Source of the DNA: Euryodendron excelsum | Taxonomy: Eukaryota; Streptophyta; Magnoliopsida; Ericales; Pentaphylacaceae | Reading direction: 5' to 3' | NCBI GenBank assembly: GCA_033060915.1 | Contig: CM065396.1 | Coordinates: 792,501-856,500, forward strand | DNA: 64,000 bases | Part shown: one piece after another, positions 54,334 to 64,000 of the stretch | How the letters are laid out: the number at the start of each line of letters is the position of its first letter | Position numbering within the stretch: position 1 is the stretch's first letter | Notes under the pieces: model-generated | The model's input: the letters and a program-made list of their open reading frames with translations, nothing else | What the model was told of the DNA's origin: nothing | The model's database searches: none | Program-made: the position numbers and the translations under genes

Positions 54334-57300
54334 ATGGACAAGAGTTGGATTGATTTAGGCGATAGGCTATCACCAGAATATATTAATGGGATCGATGAAT
54401 TCTTGTCGTTTGCATACGCCGGCCGGGATGAAACTTCTGTCATATGGTGTCCGTGTAGGAGGTGTTTAAACCGATATCATAACCCACGAGATGTTGTGCG
54501 TAACCATCTTTTAAAGAGTGGGATGTACAGAAATTACAAAAATTGGACAAGTCATGGGGAAACCCGTCGTCCTTTGCAGTCTCATGTTGAAAATGAAGTA
54601 CTAGTGGATCCTGACAGTGGTGCTGACATTAGGGATGACATGGTTGGAATGATACAAGAGGCTATTCCATATGTTGGCACAACTTTTGAGAATGAACAAG
54701 AGAAGATAGGTGCAAATCAAGAAACAACTGATTTTTTTAAACTTTTGGAAGAAGCACAAACTGAATTGTATCCGGGTTGTCAGAAATTTACTAAATTGTC
54801 TTTCATTGTTCGGCTTTTGCATATGAAGGTACTAAATGGTTGGACCGACAAGTCGATTGATATGTTACTTGAGTTATTATGTGAGGCTTTCCCTGAAGGA
54901 GTAAATCTTTCGAAGAACTACTATGAAGCTCGCAAGATAACTGAAAATTTGGGGTTCACTTATGAGACTTGCGATGCATGCCCTAACAATTGTATGTTAT
55001 TTAGAAATGAGGATGCCGATCTTAGTCAGTGTGTCATATGTGGCAGTTCTAGATGGAAAGACTATAATGAAACTGTACTCTCCAAAGATAAGAAGAAACC
55101 TACAAAACAAATGAGGTATTTTCCCCTGAAGCCAAGGTTGCAGAGATTGTTTATGTCATCACAAACGTCCAAGGCAATGAGATGGCATGTAGAGGAAAGA
55201 GTGAATGACGGGATCTTAAGGCATCCTGCTGACTCACCGACATGGAAACATTTTGATCAGCAGAATCCAGAATTTGCCAGTGATCCCTGCAGTGTAAGGC
55301 TTGGGCTTGCCTCAGATGGATTCAACCCATTCAGGTCAATGAACATAGTCCACAGTACTTGGCCTGTAGTGTTGATTCCATACAACTTACCGCCTTGGAT
55401 GTGCATGAAGCAACCATTTCTGATATTGTCTGTACTTATTGATGGCCCAAAATCCCCCAGCGACAAGATCAATGTGTATTTGCAACCGTTGATTGAGGAG
55501 TTGATTGAGTTGTGGAATAAAGGTGTAGCCACGTTTGATGCATCGACGAAAGAAATGTTTCAATTGCATGCATGTTTGTTGTGGACAATAACTGACTTCC
55601 CTGCATATGCCATGTTGTCAAGATAGAGTACGAAAGGTAGATATGCTTGCCCCTGCTGCAATAAGGAAACTAATTCCCTATGGTTGAAACATGGTAAAAA
55701 ATTTACCTACAAGGGTCATCTTTGGTTCTTACCTGACGGTCACAAATTCCGAAAGGATAAAGTTTCTTTTGGTGGCACCTCGGAGATAAAAGGCAAGCCT
55801 ACAGTGTTATCTGGATCAAATCTATTGCTTCAGTTAGAGTCAGAAGGAATTTTAACTCAATACGAGAGGGATGACCTGATAGAAAGACGTAGAAGATTAC
55901 AAGAAAATGACAATCCTGGACCTCAAAATCATAATTGGAAGAAGAAAAGTATATTCTATGAGTTGCCATACTGGAGACACAATCTCGATGTAATGCATAT
56001 AGAGAAGAATGTCTGTGACAATGTATTGTGGACTATACTGGGAGTTGTGGGGAAGTCCAAGAACAATGCAAGTGCTAGGCGTGATCTAGAGCTTATGAAA
56101 CTTAGAAAAGCATTGCACCCACAGAATAGAGGGAATAATAAAGTCTACCTACCACCTGCACAGTTTACAATGTCTAAGGAAGAGAAAGACTTGTTCTTGA
56201 AAGTTCTGAAGGATGTTAGAGTGCTGAATGGGTATGCATCCAATATATCCCGTCATGTCCGTTTACAAGATAGGACCATTTGGGGTTTAAAGAGTCACGA
56301 TAATCATGTCATGATCCAACAATTTATTCCTCTGGCTCTACGGAATACATTACTGAATAAGGTTGTTCAACCATTGATTGAATTGAGCAACTTCTTCAGA
56401 CAACTATGCTCCAAGGTGAACCGTGCAACTAAATTACAATATATTCAGGAACGTATAGCAGTAACACTTTGTCATCTTGAGAAAATCTTCCCTCCCTCAT
56501 TCTTCGATGTAATGGAGCACTTACCCTTACATTTAGCAGAAGAAGCATTGGTAGCTGGACCAGTGCAATATCGATGGATGTACTCAATTGAGAGGTATCT
56601 TCTGACATTAAAAGAGTATGTCCGTAATCGAGCTTGCGCTGAGGGTTCAATAGCTAAAGGTTATGTGATGGAGGAGTGTATGAATTATTGTGCACAATAT
56701 CTACATGATGTCGAAACAAAATCCCATCGGCCAGTGTGAAACATCGATGGTCCAGAGGGGAAAGGCTTGCAATATACTATTGACCTCAATTCAAAGATGC
56801 AGATTCATCGCTATGTCTTGTCCAACACAAAATCAGTTGAAACATTTAGAAAGTAAGTTATTTAATTAACACTCTTCATTATATTTTTATTAGTCTTTGT
56901 ACATTATATGTTGATATCTCTCAAATTACACAGCTTGCACCTTGCTTCCATTAAACAAAAAAGGCCCGGCGTAGACGCTCGCCAGATCCAACACGAGCAT
57001 TTTGAAACATTCCACACTTGGTTCAAAGAACATGTACGTACTTATTATTATACAATATAAATGCTTTAATTAAAAGTAACATTAAATTTCTAAACAAGTA
57101 CAAACTTTGCTAACAACAACTGATGTCACATTGTCTCAAGAAATCATTACATTGGCAGCTGGTCCTGATTCAATTGCATGGAGGTATAATGCCTGTAATG
57201 TGAATGGGTTTCATTTTCAAGTGAAGGGCATGGATGACCATCGAGTTACGCAAAATAGTGGTGTAGCTTTAAAGGCAGAGACATTAAGTTATGCTAGTCA

Positions 57301-57751
57301 GAGAGATAACAATCCTCGTGTTGGGGTTGTATACTATTATGGGCAATTAACTGACATTATAAAAGTAAGATACACTAATAGCATGGCATATGTAATGTTT
57401 AAGTGTAATTGGATTGATAACAATCATGGAAAGAAGGAAGACGGCTTCAAGTTCACATTGGTCAACTTCAACCACTTGTTATACCGAGATAATCGAGTCA
57501 TAGATGAACCGTTCATCTTCGCATCCCAAGTTGAGCAAGTTTGGTATGCTTCAGATGCTTTGGCACCACAGTGGCATGTTGTTGTAAAGATGTCCCAAAG
57601 AGGTTTGTTTGATATGAATTCTGCGGTTCCTCAAGCTGATCTGTACACAAGTCAACAATTAGAGGAGAATGTAATCGTAATTGATGATGCAGATGGTAAT
57701 TGGGTTAGGGGAGGAACTGAAGGAGAGACAGTTGTTAATGTTAATACTTAG
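54334..57751 (+). pseudogene. TNP2-type CACTA transposase, nearly intact
   Basis: The start MDKSWIDLGDRLSPEYING at 54334 follows a splice acceptor. Domain order is the transposase-associated zinc domain (WCPCRRCLNRYHN...HLLKSGM, codons about 35-75), the Transposase_21 core with ASDGFNPFRSMN (Asp at codon about 328), LIDGPKSP and DFPAYAML, then CPCC, the DUF4218 region (YIQERIAVTLCHLEKIFPPSFF...EHLPLHLAEEALVAGPVQYR, about 56440-56580), and a DUF4216 region in the last exon (57107-57751; VMFKCNWIDNN). Two breaks are seen: TAG at codon 431 (55624-55626), where the family has a Trp (GWSTKG), and TGA at codon 802 (56737-56739). Otherwise the frame is open for 2.4 kb. Likely introns are 56851-56935 and 57034-57096. 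The protein would cut the element ends. Confidence 0.85.
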
Positions 57752-57997
57752 GAAATATTTCAGTATCTTGGTTGTAACTTATGAGTTTTGAGCAGAATAT
57801 TTGCATTTTTGTTTTGTTTTTCTTATAAATTTTTATGAACTGTTTATTTTATGTCTTGAACTTTAGAACAATGGTTTTATGGTTTGGAGATGTATCAGGC
57901 ATATGTAGCTCACTAGAAATTTCATGGTTTTGAACAAAAATGGTTACATGGTACGTACAACATGACTATATATACTATGTTCTAATTTGGCTTGCAG
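57752..57997. other. intergenic or intron sequence between CACTA genes
   Basis: This is AT-rich DNA with no reading frame. A tttggcttgcag acceptor-like sequence precedes the next ATG at 57998, so the second gene may have an upstream exon. Confidence 0.35.
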
Positions 57998-60900
57998 ATG
58001 TCTTCCTCGATGAGACGTGCCCATCGTCCTCGAACTATGTCTGAGGCACTTCGTCTAAGCTCACCTGAGAGCAGTGAAGCCTCTACACCATCACCACTAC
58101 CTGTCACATTGGTAGCAGCACCAGCACCAGCACCAGTAGCAGCAGCTGCAGCACCAGCAGCTGCAGCACCACCACCACCACCGTCGCCGCCGCTGGTACC
58201 AGCACCTTCTGCAGGTATATAGGTTTGGTTCTTCTATATGGATACTTAATCCTTTCGGCGTTAGCTTTAAGCATATTTATGTGAGTAGTCTCTTGGTGTG
58301 CTTAATTTTTTTTTTCAAGTATAGTTTGCTTTTTCAAATGCTTCAATGAGTGAATAAGTTGGTAGCAGTAGCTATGTTTTATATTCTAATGACAAGGAGT
58401 TTTCAAGTTATGCAACAAAGGACTGCGAAAAATAACTTAGTTGTCTTGCTTGGGATAATGTTTTCAATGTTGTCTTCCTTGGTTTGGGTTTTTAAGCTAC
58501 TTGAAGAGGACAAAAAGAGTATTCTTTCTGCTGTTTGAGGTTGCCTTACAATTTTCTTTTATCCTTTCTTTAAATTTTTAGCTAAAACTTGGCTTTTATA
58601 TCTTTGGGCAATTAGAAAAATGATGGGGATGGTGAGCCTTTCGAACTTCTTAACAATGAGTGAATAAGTTGGTAGCAAAATGACGATACCTACTGCAATT
58701 AAAAGGCCATATATGCGCAATCACTTTCTCTTATCTCTAAGTTAATGATTTTTTTTTTTTTTGGGCTAGGCATTACGTTATTAATTTATATATGCTTATT
58801 GTTGTCCCCTGTTTCTTTTAAAGCATTTTTTTCTATGCGAAATCATGTACACATCTATTAGTATATTTTTCTTTATACTTGATTGGGTAACACTTCTTTG
58901 TGCCCATCTGATATTATCATATTTTACCATGAATTCTGATATTCTGATTGGCTATTAAGTCTTGCTTGGAATTGAACTGGTTCATATGACAAATTATCAT
59001 TAGGAATTTTTCACTGAGGACGTAGCACGAAAATACAACAATGAAGCTTCTAATTTGGCGTGGATATGGTTTTAAGACATTTTAATGATAATGCTAAAAT
59101 AGTTAAAATAGTTAATTTGGCTTGGATATGGTTTTAAGCACGTAAATCTAAACTAGCCATCTGTCAAAATAGTTAAAATCAGATTTTGTTTAATATGTTG
59201 TCCTGATTTGCTTTTGTTCTGGTTTTTTAATTTCATAGTTACTTAGGCCCATTTCAATGTTGGATACTTAAATTCTCCATTCTGCAAAGCATTTCTATTC
59301 AATCCCGGTAACCATCTAGAATGATAAAATTTGCAAGTCAAGTTCTAAAAGCCAAATATGGTATTGCATGCATTTGATTTACGTTTGATCCAGAGAATAA
59401 GCTCATCCTATTTGGCTACCAACTGCTGTGCATGGGGTAATGTTTGGGGTAATGTTTTCAATGTAATTGGATATTAAGTCTTGGTTGGGGTAATGTTTTC
59501 AATGTTGTCTTGCTTTTGTTGAATGATATAGGTGTTGAGGCATCATCTTTATCAGTTGGTGGTCGAGGCACTGCTAATGGCATTCCAGGTTGGGGTCTAA
59601 CCATTAAAAATGTGGTGGTGCAATTTGATGAGTTTGGAGAGCCCGTTGGTGATGATAGTAGCCGAATGTCTAGCTAGCTTGGCCATCTAGTAGCAGAACG
59701 AGTTCCCTTTATCTATTTAGATTGGGATAACGTGCCTGATAATATCAAAGATGGCATTTGGAATGATGTGGAGGTAGTAATATATACACTCGCTGTTTTT
59801 TTAAGTTACTTAATATAAAATGTGAGCTAATGTTCTATATTTTCTTATTTGTAGGATAACTTGGTATATTGTCCGCCTGAATATAAAGTAGTTTGCATGA
59901 AGTCATGCTCTAAGATTTGGAGAGATAAGAAGACTAAGTTAAAGAAAAAACAATTTTGTCCATACAAAGATGACCCCCTCCTTGATAGTAGACCTCCTAA
60001 GAATGTCATGCCAGAAGTTTGGAAAGAGCCTGTGACTTATTGGAGGAGCCCCAAAGCACAGGTAAGTACTTCTGCTTTAGTTCTTACAATCTCTTGCTGT
60101 TTGGTAAACCTAGCATTGCATCATTTATTGGGTCCAAATTCATGTTTGACAATAATGTAGGAGATATCGAACCAAAATTCTGCTAATCGAAAGCATCGTG
60201 CCATACTTCATCGAACTGGGAGGACGTATCTTCGCCAGATACGACAGAAAGTATATAAATCAAGTTACTTAATTTTAGTTCATGAAAACATTAATTTGAA
60301 TATAACATCTATAATTGTTTTATATTTGTAGCTATCAAAGGAAGGGAAGAGGACTGACAAGATGAGCATCTACATTGCATCACATAGGACATCTGACCCA
60401 GAGGTGGCAGCCATTCTTATAAGTACTTGTATGGTGGTCCTTTGGTAAAAGTTTCATTTCTATGTTTCTAATTAATTTCCCCTTTTGTAGGCTGAATTTG
60501 AGCGGCGACTTAAGGCGGTGCCTGAGGAGGACAGGACTAATGAGGTTCGAGATAGCATTTTCATAAAAATGATGGGGAAGGATGAGCATGGATATTGCAG
60601 GACCTACGGGACAGGTATACTGCCATCAGATTTACAGCGTAGGAGTGATAGTTCATCGCAGTCAGCTGGCTCGTCGCAGCTGCCCTCACAGGGCCCAAGT
60701 ATCGAGGAGATCACTCAGCACGTCACTCAGCACCTCACACAGTTTAAAGATGATATTAGAGAATTAGTTATGTTGACAGTCACCCAGTGTATAGGTTTGC
60801 AGGGTGCAAGCAGTTCGAAAGCGGCTATGCAGGTTTGATAAAATATCCCTTTTGTTATATTCATATATGTATTACAAAGTAATTAGTAATAACATTTACT

Positions 60901-61040
60901 TATATATGTAGGTCCCAGATGCATCTAGTGGCCATCAAGTATTTCAGGAGTCCGTGGGTGATGATGTTATACCATTTGCATCACCAGCTACGCCAGCACC
61001 AGCTACACCACCATCAGCTACGCCACGGCCTACTGACCAG
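57998..61040 (+). pseudogene. Transposase_24-type CACTA gene (En/Spm accessory protein)
   Basis: Seven exons with good splice sites can be traced: 57998-58214, 59532-59773, 59855-60061, 60161-60250, 60332-60403, 60491-60832 and 60912-61040. Exon 1 is SSSMRRAHRPRT then a Pro/Ala-rich low-complexity tract. Exons 2-6 carry the family pattern: VVVQFDEFGEPVGDDSSRMS, LGHLVAERVPF, DNLVYCPPEYK, KIWRDKKTKLKKKQF, HRTGRTYLRQI, DKMSIYIASHRTSDPEAEFE and YCRTYGTGILPSDL. This matches the plant Ptta/En/Spm protein family (PF03004), thought to bind element ends and assist transposition. A TAG at 59675-59677 interrupts exon 2 (MSS-stop-LGHLV). Exon 7 is Ala/Pro/Thr-rich and ends at a donor; the next exon is not identified. 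Confidence 0.75.
58215..59531. other. large intron of the second CACTA gene
   Basis: This is AT-rich sequence between donor ctgcag-gtatat and acceptor gatatag. It has several partial self-similarities (gagtgaataagttggtagca at about 58348 and 58657; ggggtaatgttttcaatgt at about 59448 and 59487; ttggcttggatatggttttaag twice near 59060-59140). No other gene is seen. Confidence 0.5.
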
Positions 61041-61089
61041 GTATGGTATTATAAATATTTAACGGGAATTTATTTTGTATAAAACACTC

Positions 61090-64000
61090 ACGAGGTGTGA
61101 GGACAAACGGCACAGTCAACGGAGTCTCAGTTAGGGAGTTCGAGCATTTTTTCTAATATTAGGACAGTTTAAGAGTTAAAATTTAAGTTTTGTCGTTTTC
61201 GGATTCCCGGTATGGGAATTATAGCATTTTTTATAATATTATCACACTTTTAAGTTTTAAAAATCAAGTTTCGTCGTATTGGTGTCCAAAATCCACGAAC
61301 GGTCTACGAATGACGTGAAACTTGGCACGTAGCACGGTTTAGGCAATAATGACGTGTGGGGACAAACGGCACGGTCGCCGGATCCCCGAATTGGGAATTA
61401 TAGCATTTTTTCTAATATTATTACACTTTAAGTTATAAAGTTTAGTTTTGTTGTTTTGGGCCCAAAATCCACGAACGGTCTAGGAATGGCGTGAAACATG
61501 GCACGTAGCACCGTTTAGGCAATGATGACGTATGGAGACAAACGGCATGGTCGCCGGATTCCCCGTTTGGGAATTATAGCTTTTTTTCTAATATTATTAT
61601 ACTTTAAGTTATAAAGTTCAAGTTTCGTCGTTTTGGGGCCCAAAATCCACGAACGGTCTAGAAACGACGTGAAACTTGGCACGTAGCACGGTTTAGGCAA
61701 TGATGACGTGTGGGGACAAACGGCACGGTCGCCGGATTCCCCGTTTGGGAATTATACCATTTTTTCTAATATTATTACACTTTAAGTTATAAAATTCAAG
61801 TTTCGTCGTTTTGGTGCCCAAAATCCACGAACGGTCTAGGAATGGCGTGAAACTTGGCACGTAGCACGGTTTAGGCAATAATGACATGTGGGGACAAACA
61901 ACACGGTCGCCGGATCCCCGGATTGGGAATTATAGCATTTTTTTAATATTATTACACTTTAAGTTATAAAGTTAAAGTTTCGTCGTTTTGGGGCCCAAAA
62001 TTCTCAAACGGTCTACGAATGGTGTGAAACTTGGCACGTAGCACCGTTTAGGCAACGATGACGTGTGGGGACAAACGGCACGGTCGCCGGATTCCCCGTT
62101 TGGGAATTATAGAATTTTTTCTAATATTATTACACTTTAAGTAATAAAATTTAAGTTTCGTCGTTTTGGTGCCCAAAATCCATGAACGGTGTAGGAATGG
62201 TGTGAAACTTGACACGTAGCATGGTTTAGGCAATGATAACGTGTGGGGACAAACGGCATGGTTGCCGGATTCCCCGTTTGGGAATTATAGAATTTTTTCT
62301 AATATTCTTACACTTTAAGTTATAAAGTTTAGTTTCTTCGTTTTGGGGCCCAAAATCCACGAACGGTCTACGAACGGCGTGAAACTTGACACGTAACACG
62401 GTTTAGGCAATGATGACGTGTGGGGAGAAATGGCACGGTCGCCGGATTCCCAGATTGGGAATTATAGCATTTTTTCTAATATTATTACACTTTAAGTTAT
62501 AAAATTAAAGTTTCGTCGTATTGGGGCCCAAAATCCACGAACGGTCTAGGAATGGCGTGAAACATGGCACGTAGCACAGTTTAGGCAATGATGACGTGTG
62601 GGGACAAACGGCACGGTCGCCGGATTCCCCGTTTGGGAATTATAACATTTTTTCTAATATTATTACACTTTAAGTAATAAAATTTAAGTTTCGTCGTTTT
62701 GGTGCCCAAAATCCATGAACGGTGTAGGAATGGTGTGAAACTTGACACGTAGCATGGTTTAGGCAATGATAACGTGTGGATACAAATGGCATGGTTGCCG
62801 GATTCCCCGTTTGGGAATTATAGAATTTTTTCTAATATTCTTACACTTTAAGTTATAAAGTTTAGTTTCTTCGTTTTGGGGCCCAAAATCCACGAACGGT
62901 CTACGAACGCCGTGAAACTTGACACGTAGCATGGTTTAGGCAATGATGACGTGTGGGGAGAAACGGCACGGTCGCCGGATTCCCGAATTGGGAATTATAG
63001 CATTTTTTCTAATATTATTACACTTTAAGTTATAAAATTAAAGTTTCGTCGTATTGGGGCCCAAAATCCACGAACAGTCTAGGAATGGTGTTAAACTTGG
63101 CACGTAGCACGATTTAGGCAATGATAATGTGTGGGGACAAACGGCACGGTCGCCGGATTCCTCGTTTGGAAATTATAGCATTTTTTCTAATATTCCTACA
63201 CTTTAAGTTATAAGGTTTAGTTTCGTCGTTTTGGGGCCCAAAATCCACGAACGGTCTACGAACGGCGTGAAACTTGACACGTAGCATAGTTTAGGCAATG
63301 ATGACATGTGGGAAGAAACGGCACGATCGCCGGATTCCCTATTTGGGAATTATAGCGTTTTTTCTAATATTATTACGCATTAAGTTTTAAAAATCAAGTT
63401 TCGTCGTATTGGGGCCCAAAATCCACGAACAGTCTAGGAATGCCATGAAACTTGGCACGTACCACGGTTTAGGCAATAATGACATGTGGAGACAAACGGC
63501 ATGGTCGCCAGATTCCCCGTTTGGGAATTATAGCTTTTTTTCTAATATTATTACACTTTAAGTTATAAGGTTCAAGTTTCGTCGTTTTGGGGCCCAAAAT
63601 CCACGAACGGTCTAGGAATGGCGTGAAACTTGGCACGTAGCACGGTTTAGGCAATAATGACATGTGGAGACAAACGGTACGGTCGCCGGATCCCCGGATT
63701 GGGAATTATAGAATTTTTTCTAATATTATAACACTTTAAGTTTTAAAGTTTAGTTTTGTCGTTTTCGGACCCAAAATCCACGAACGGTCTAGGAACGGCG
63801 TGAAACTTGACACGTAGCACGATTTAGGCAATGATGACGTGTGGGGACAAACGGCACGGTCGCCGGATTCCCCGTTTGGGAATTATAGCTTTTTTTCTAA
63901 TATTATTACACTTTCAGTTATAAAGTTCAAGTGTCGTCATTTTGGGGCCCAAAATCCATGAACGGTCTAGGAACATCGTGAAACTCGGCACGTAGCACCG
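61090..64000. repeat. satellite-like array of about 178-bp monomers
   Basis: The word gtttaggcaa marks monomers at 61338, 61513, 61691, 61869, 62046, 62224, 62401, 62579, 62757, 62934, 63112, 63289, 63468, 63645 and 63822, with spacings of 175-179 bp and mostly 177 or 178. The array runs off the window, so at least 16 monomers exist. Each contains ggaattatagcattttttctaatatt, a homopolymer-rich half, and a CpG-rich half (cacgaacggtctaggaa, cacgtagcacgg, cggcacggtcgccgg). Monomer identity looks high. The first monomer near 61090-61250 is diverged and shortened. The array starts about 50 bp after the last recognised exon of the CACTA gene. Confidence 0.95.
62046..63112. repeat. trimeric higher-order repeat of 533 bp
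   Basis: Monomers at 62046, 62224 and 62401 are most like those at 62579, 62757 and 62934, exactly 533 bp on. Diagnostic variants shared at that distance include gtaataaaatttaag with catgaacggtgtagg, attcttaca with tttcttcg, and ggggagaaa with aaattaaagtttcgtcgtatt. Confidence 0.8.

Larger units (their letters stand above)
51760..64000 (+). mobile_element. CACTA (En/Spm) element, 5' part
   Basis: It opens with CACTACTAAAAAATGG, a standard CACTA terminus, followed within 240 bp by many direct and inverted copies of tttgcgacgg/gttgtcgcaaa, the subterminal repeats typical of this superfamily. Inside are a TNP2-type transposase (54334-57751), a Transposase_24-type gene (57998-61040) and a tandem array (from about 61090). 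The 3' terminus is beyond the window, so the element exceeds 12.2 kb. A 3-bp duplication cannot be tested with one end. Confidence 0.85.

Noticed and set aside
58738..58770. Poly-T run as a terminator or transposon tail
   Set aside because: It lies inside a well-bordered intron of the second CACTA gene and has no flanking duplication.
61515..63663. Recurrent 61-64 codon minus-strand frames beginning MPKPCYV or MSLLPKPCYV
   Set aside because: They are the same monomer segment repeated every 177-178 bp (multiples give 533 bp). Each runs into a stop in the next monomer, which fits noncoding satellite DNA.
61090..64000. Possible CRISPR array
   Set aside because: The repeats are contiguous about 178-bp monomers with no alternating unique spacers, in plant nuclear DNA.

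Overview
This window reads as repeat-rich nuclear DNA of a flowering plant, probably a eudicot. It is AT-rich. It holds no intact host gene that I can recognise. Nearly everything that can be named is a transposable element or a relic of one: very long-LTR Ty3/gypsy elements of the Tat/Ogre type, a Ty3/gypsy chromovirus, two Ty1/copia elements (one of Sirevirus type), PIF/Harbinger and hAT relics, a small MITE-like element and a large CACTA (En/Spm) element. I saw no rRNA, tRNA, CRISPR or bacterial features.

Layout. 1-2769 is part of an Ogre-like LTR on the minus strand. 2770-5869 holds a PIF/Harbinger transposase pseudogene, a GRF-type zinc-finger reading frame and a GA/GT microsatellite block of about 0.8 kb. 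5870-20733 is a degraded Ogre-like element on the minus strand. It has a complete 5.5 kb 5' LTR (15245-20733), a primer-binding site, a gag relic, a repeat-filled 3' region, a polypurine tract and a 3' LTR that is an inverted composite (5870-8144). 20734-25831 is a truncated minus-strand copia element with a 1.8 kb 5' LTR. 25832-30604 is AT-rich DNA with a NAM-associated/Harbinger relic, a MITE-like element and a hAT relic.

30605-51653 is a three-level nest in which each level is flanked by its own 5-bp target-site duplication. A chromovirus (30610-51648, TSD cttag) is split by a Sirevirus-like copia element (31912-48681, TSD tcacc). The 5' LTR of that element is in turn split by a 5,467-bp solo LTR of the Ogre-like family (42833-48299, TSD ttcca). 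The solo LTR carries two tandem arrays with exact 81-bp and about 157-bp periods, and a GGCGCC cluster upstream of a TATA box.

From 51760 to the window end lies the 5' part of a CACTA element on the plus strand. It has a CACTA terminus, TTTGCGACGG-type subterminal repeats, a 19-bp-arm palindrome, a nearly intact TNP2-type transposase gene (two premature stops) and a multi-exon Transposase_24-type gene. From about 61090 a satellite-like array of about 178-bp monomers, with a 533-bp trimeric higher-order period, follows the last recognised exon of that gene. This array inside a DNA transposon is the most interesting structure in the window.

Limits: family names rest on motifs read by eye, degenerate reading frames have approximate ends, and no database search was possible.
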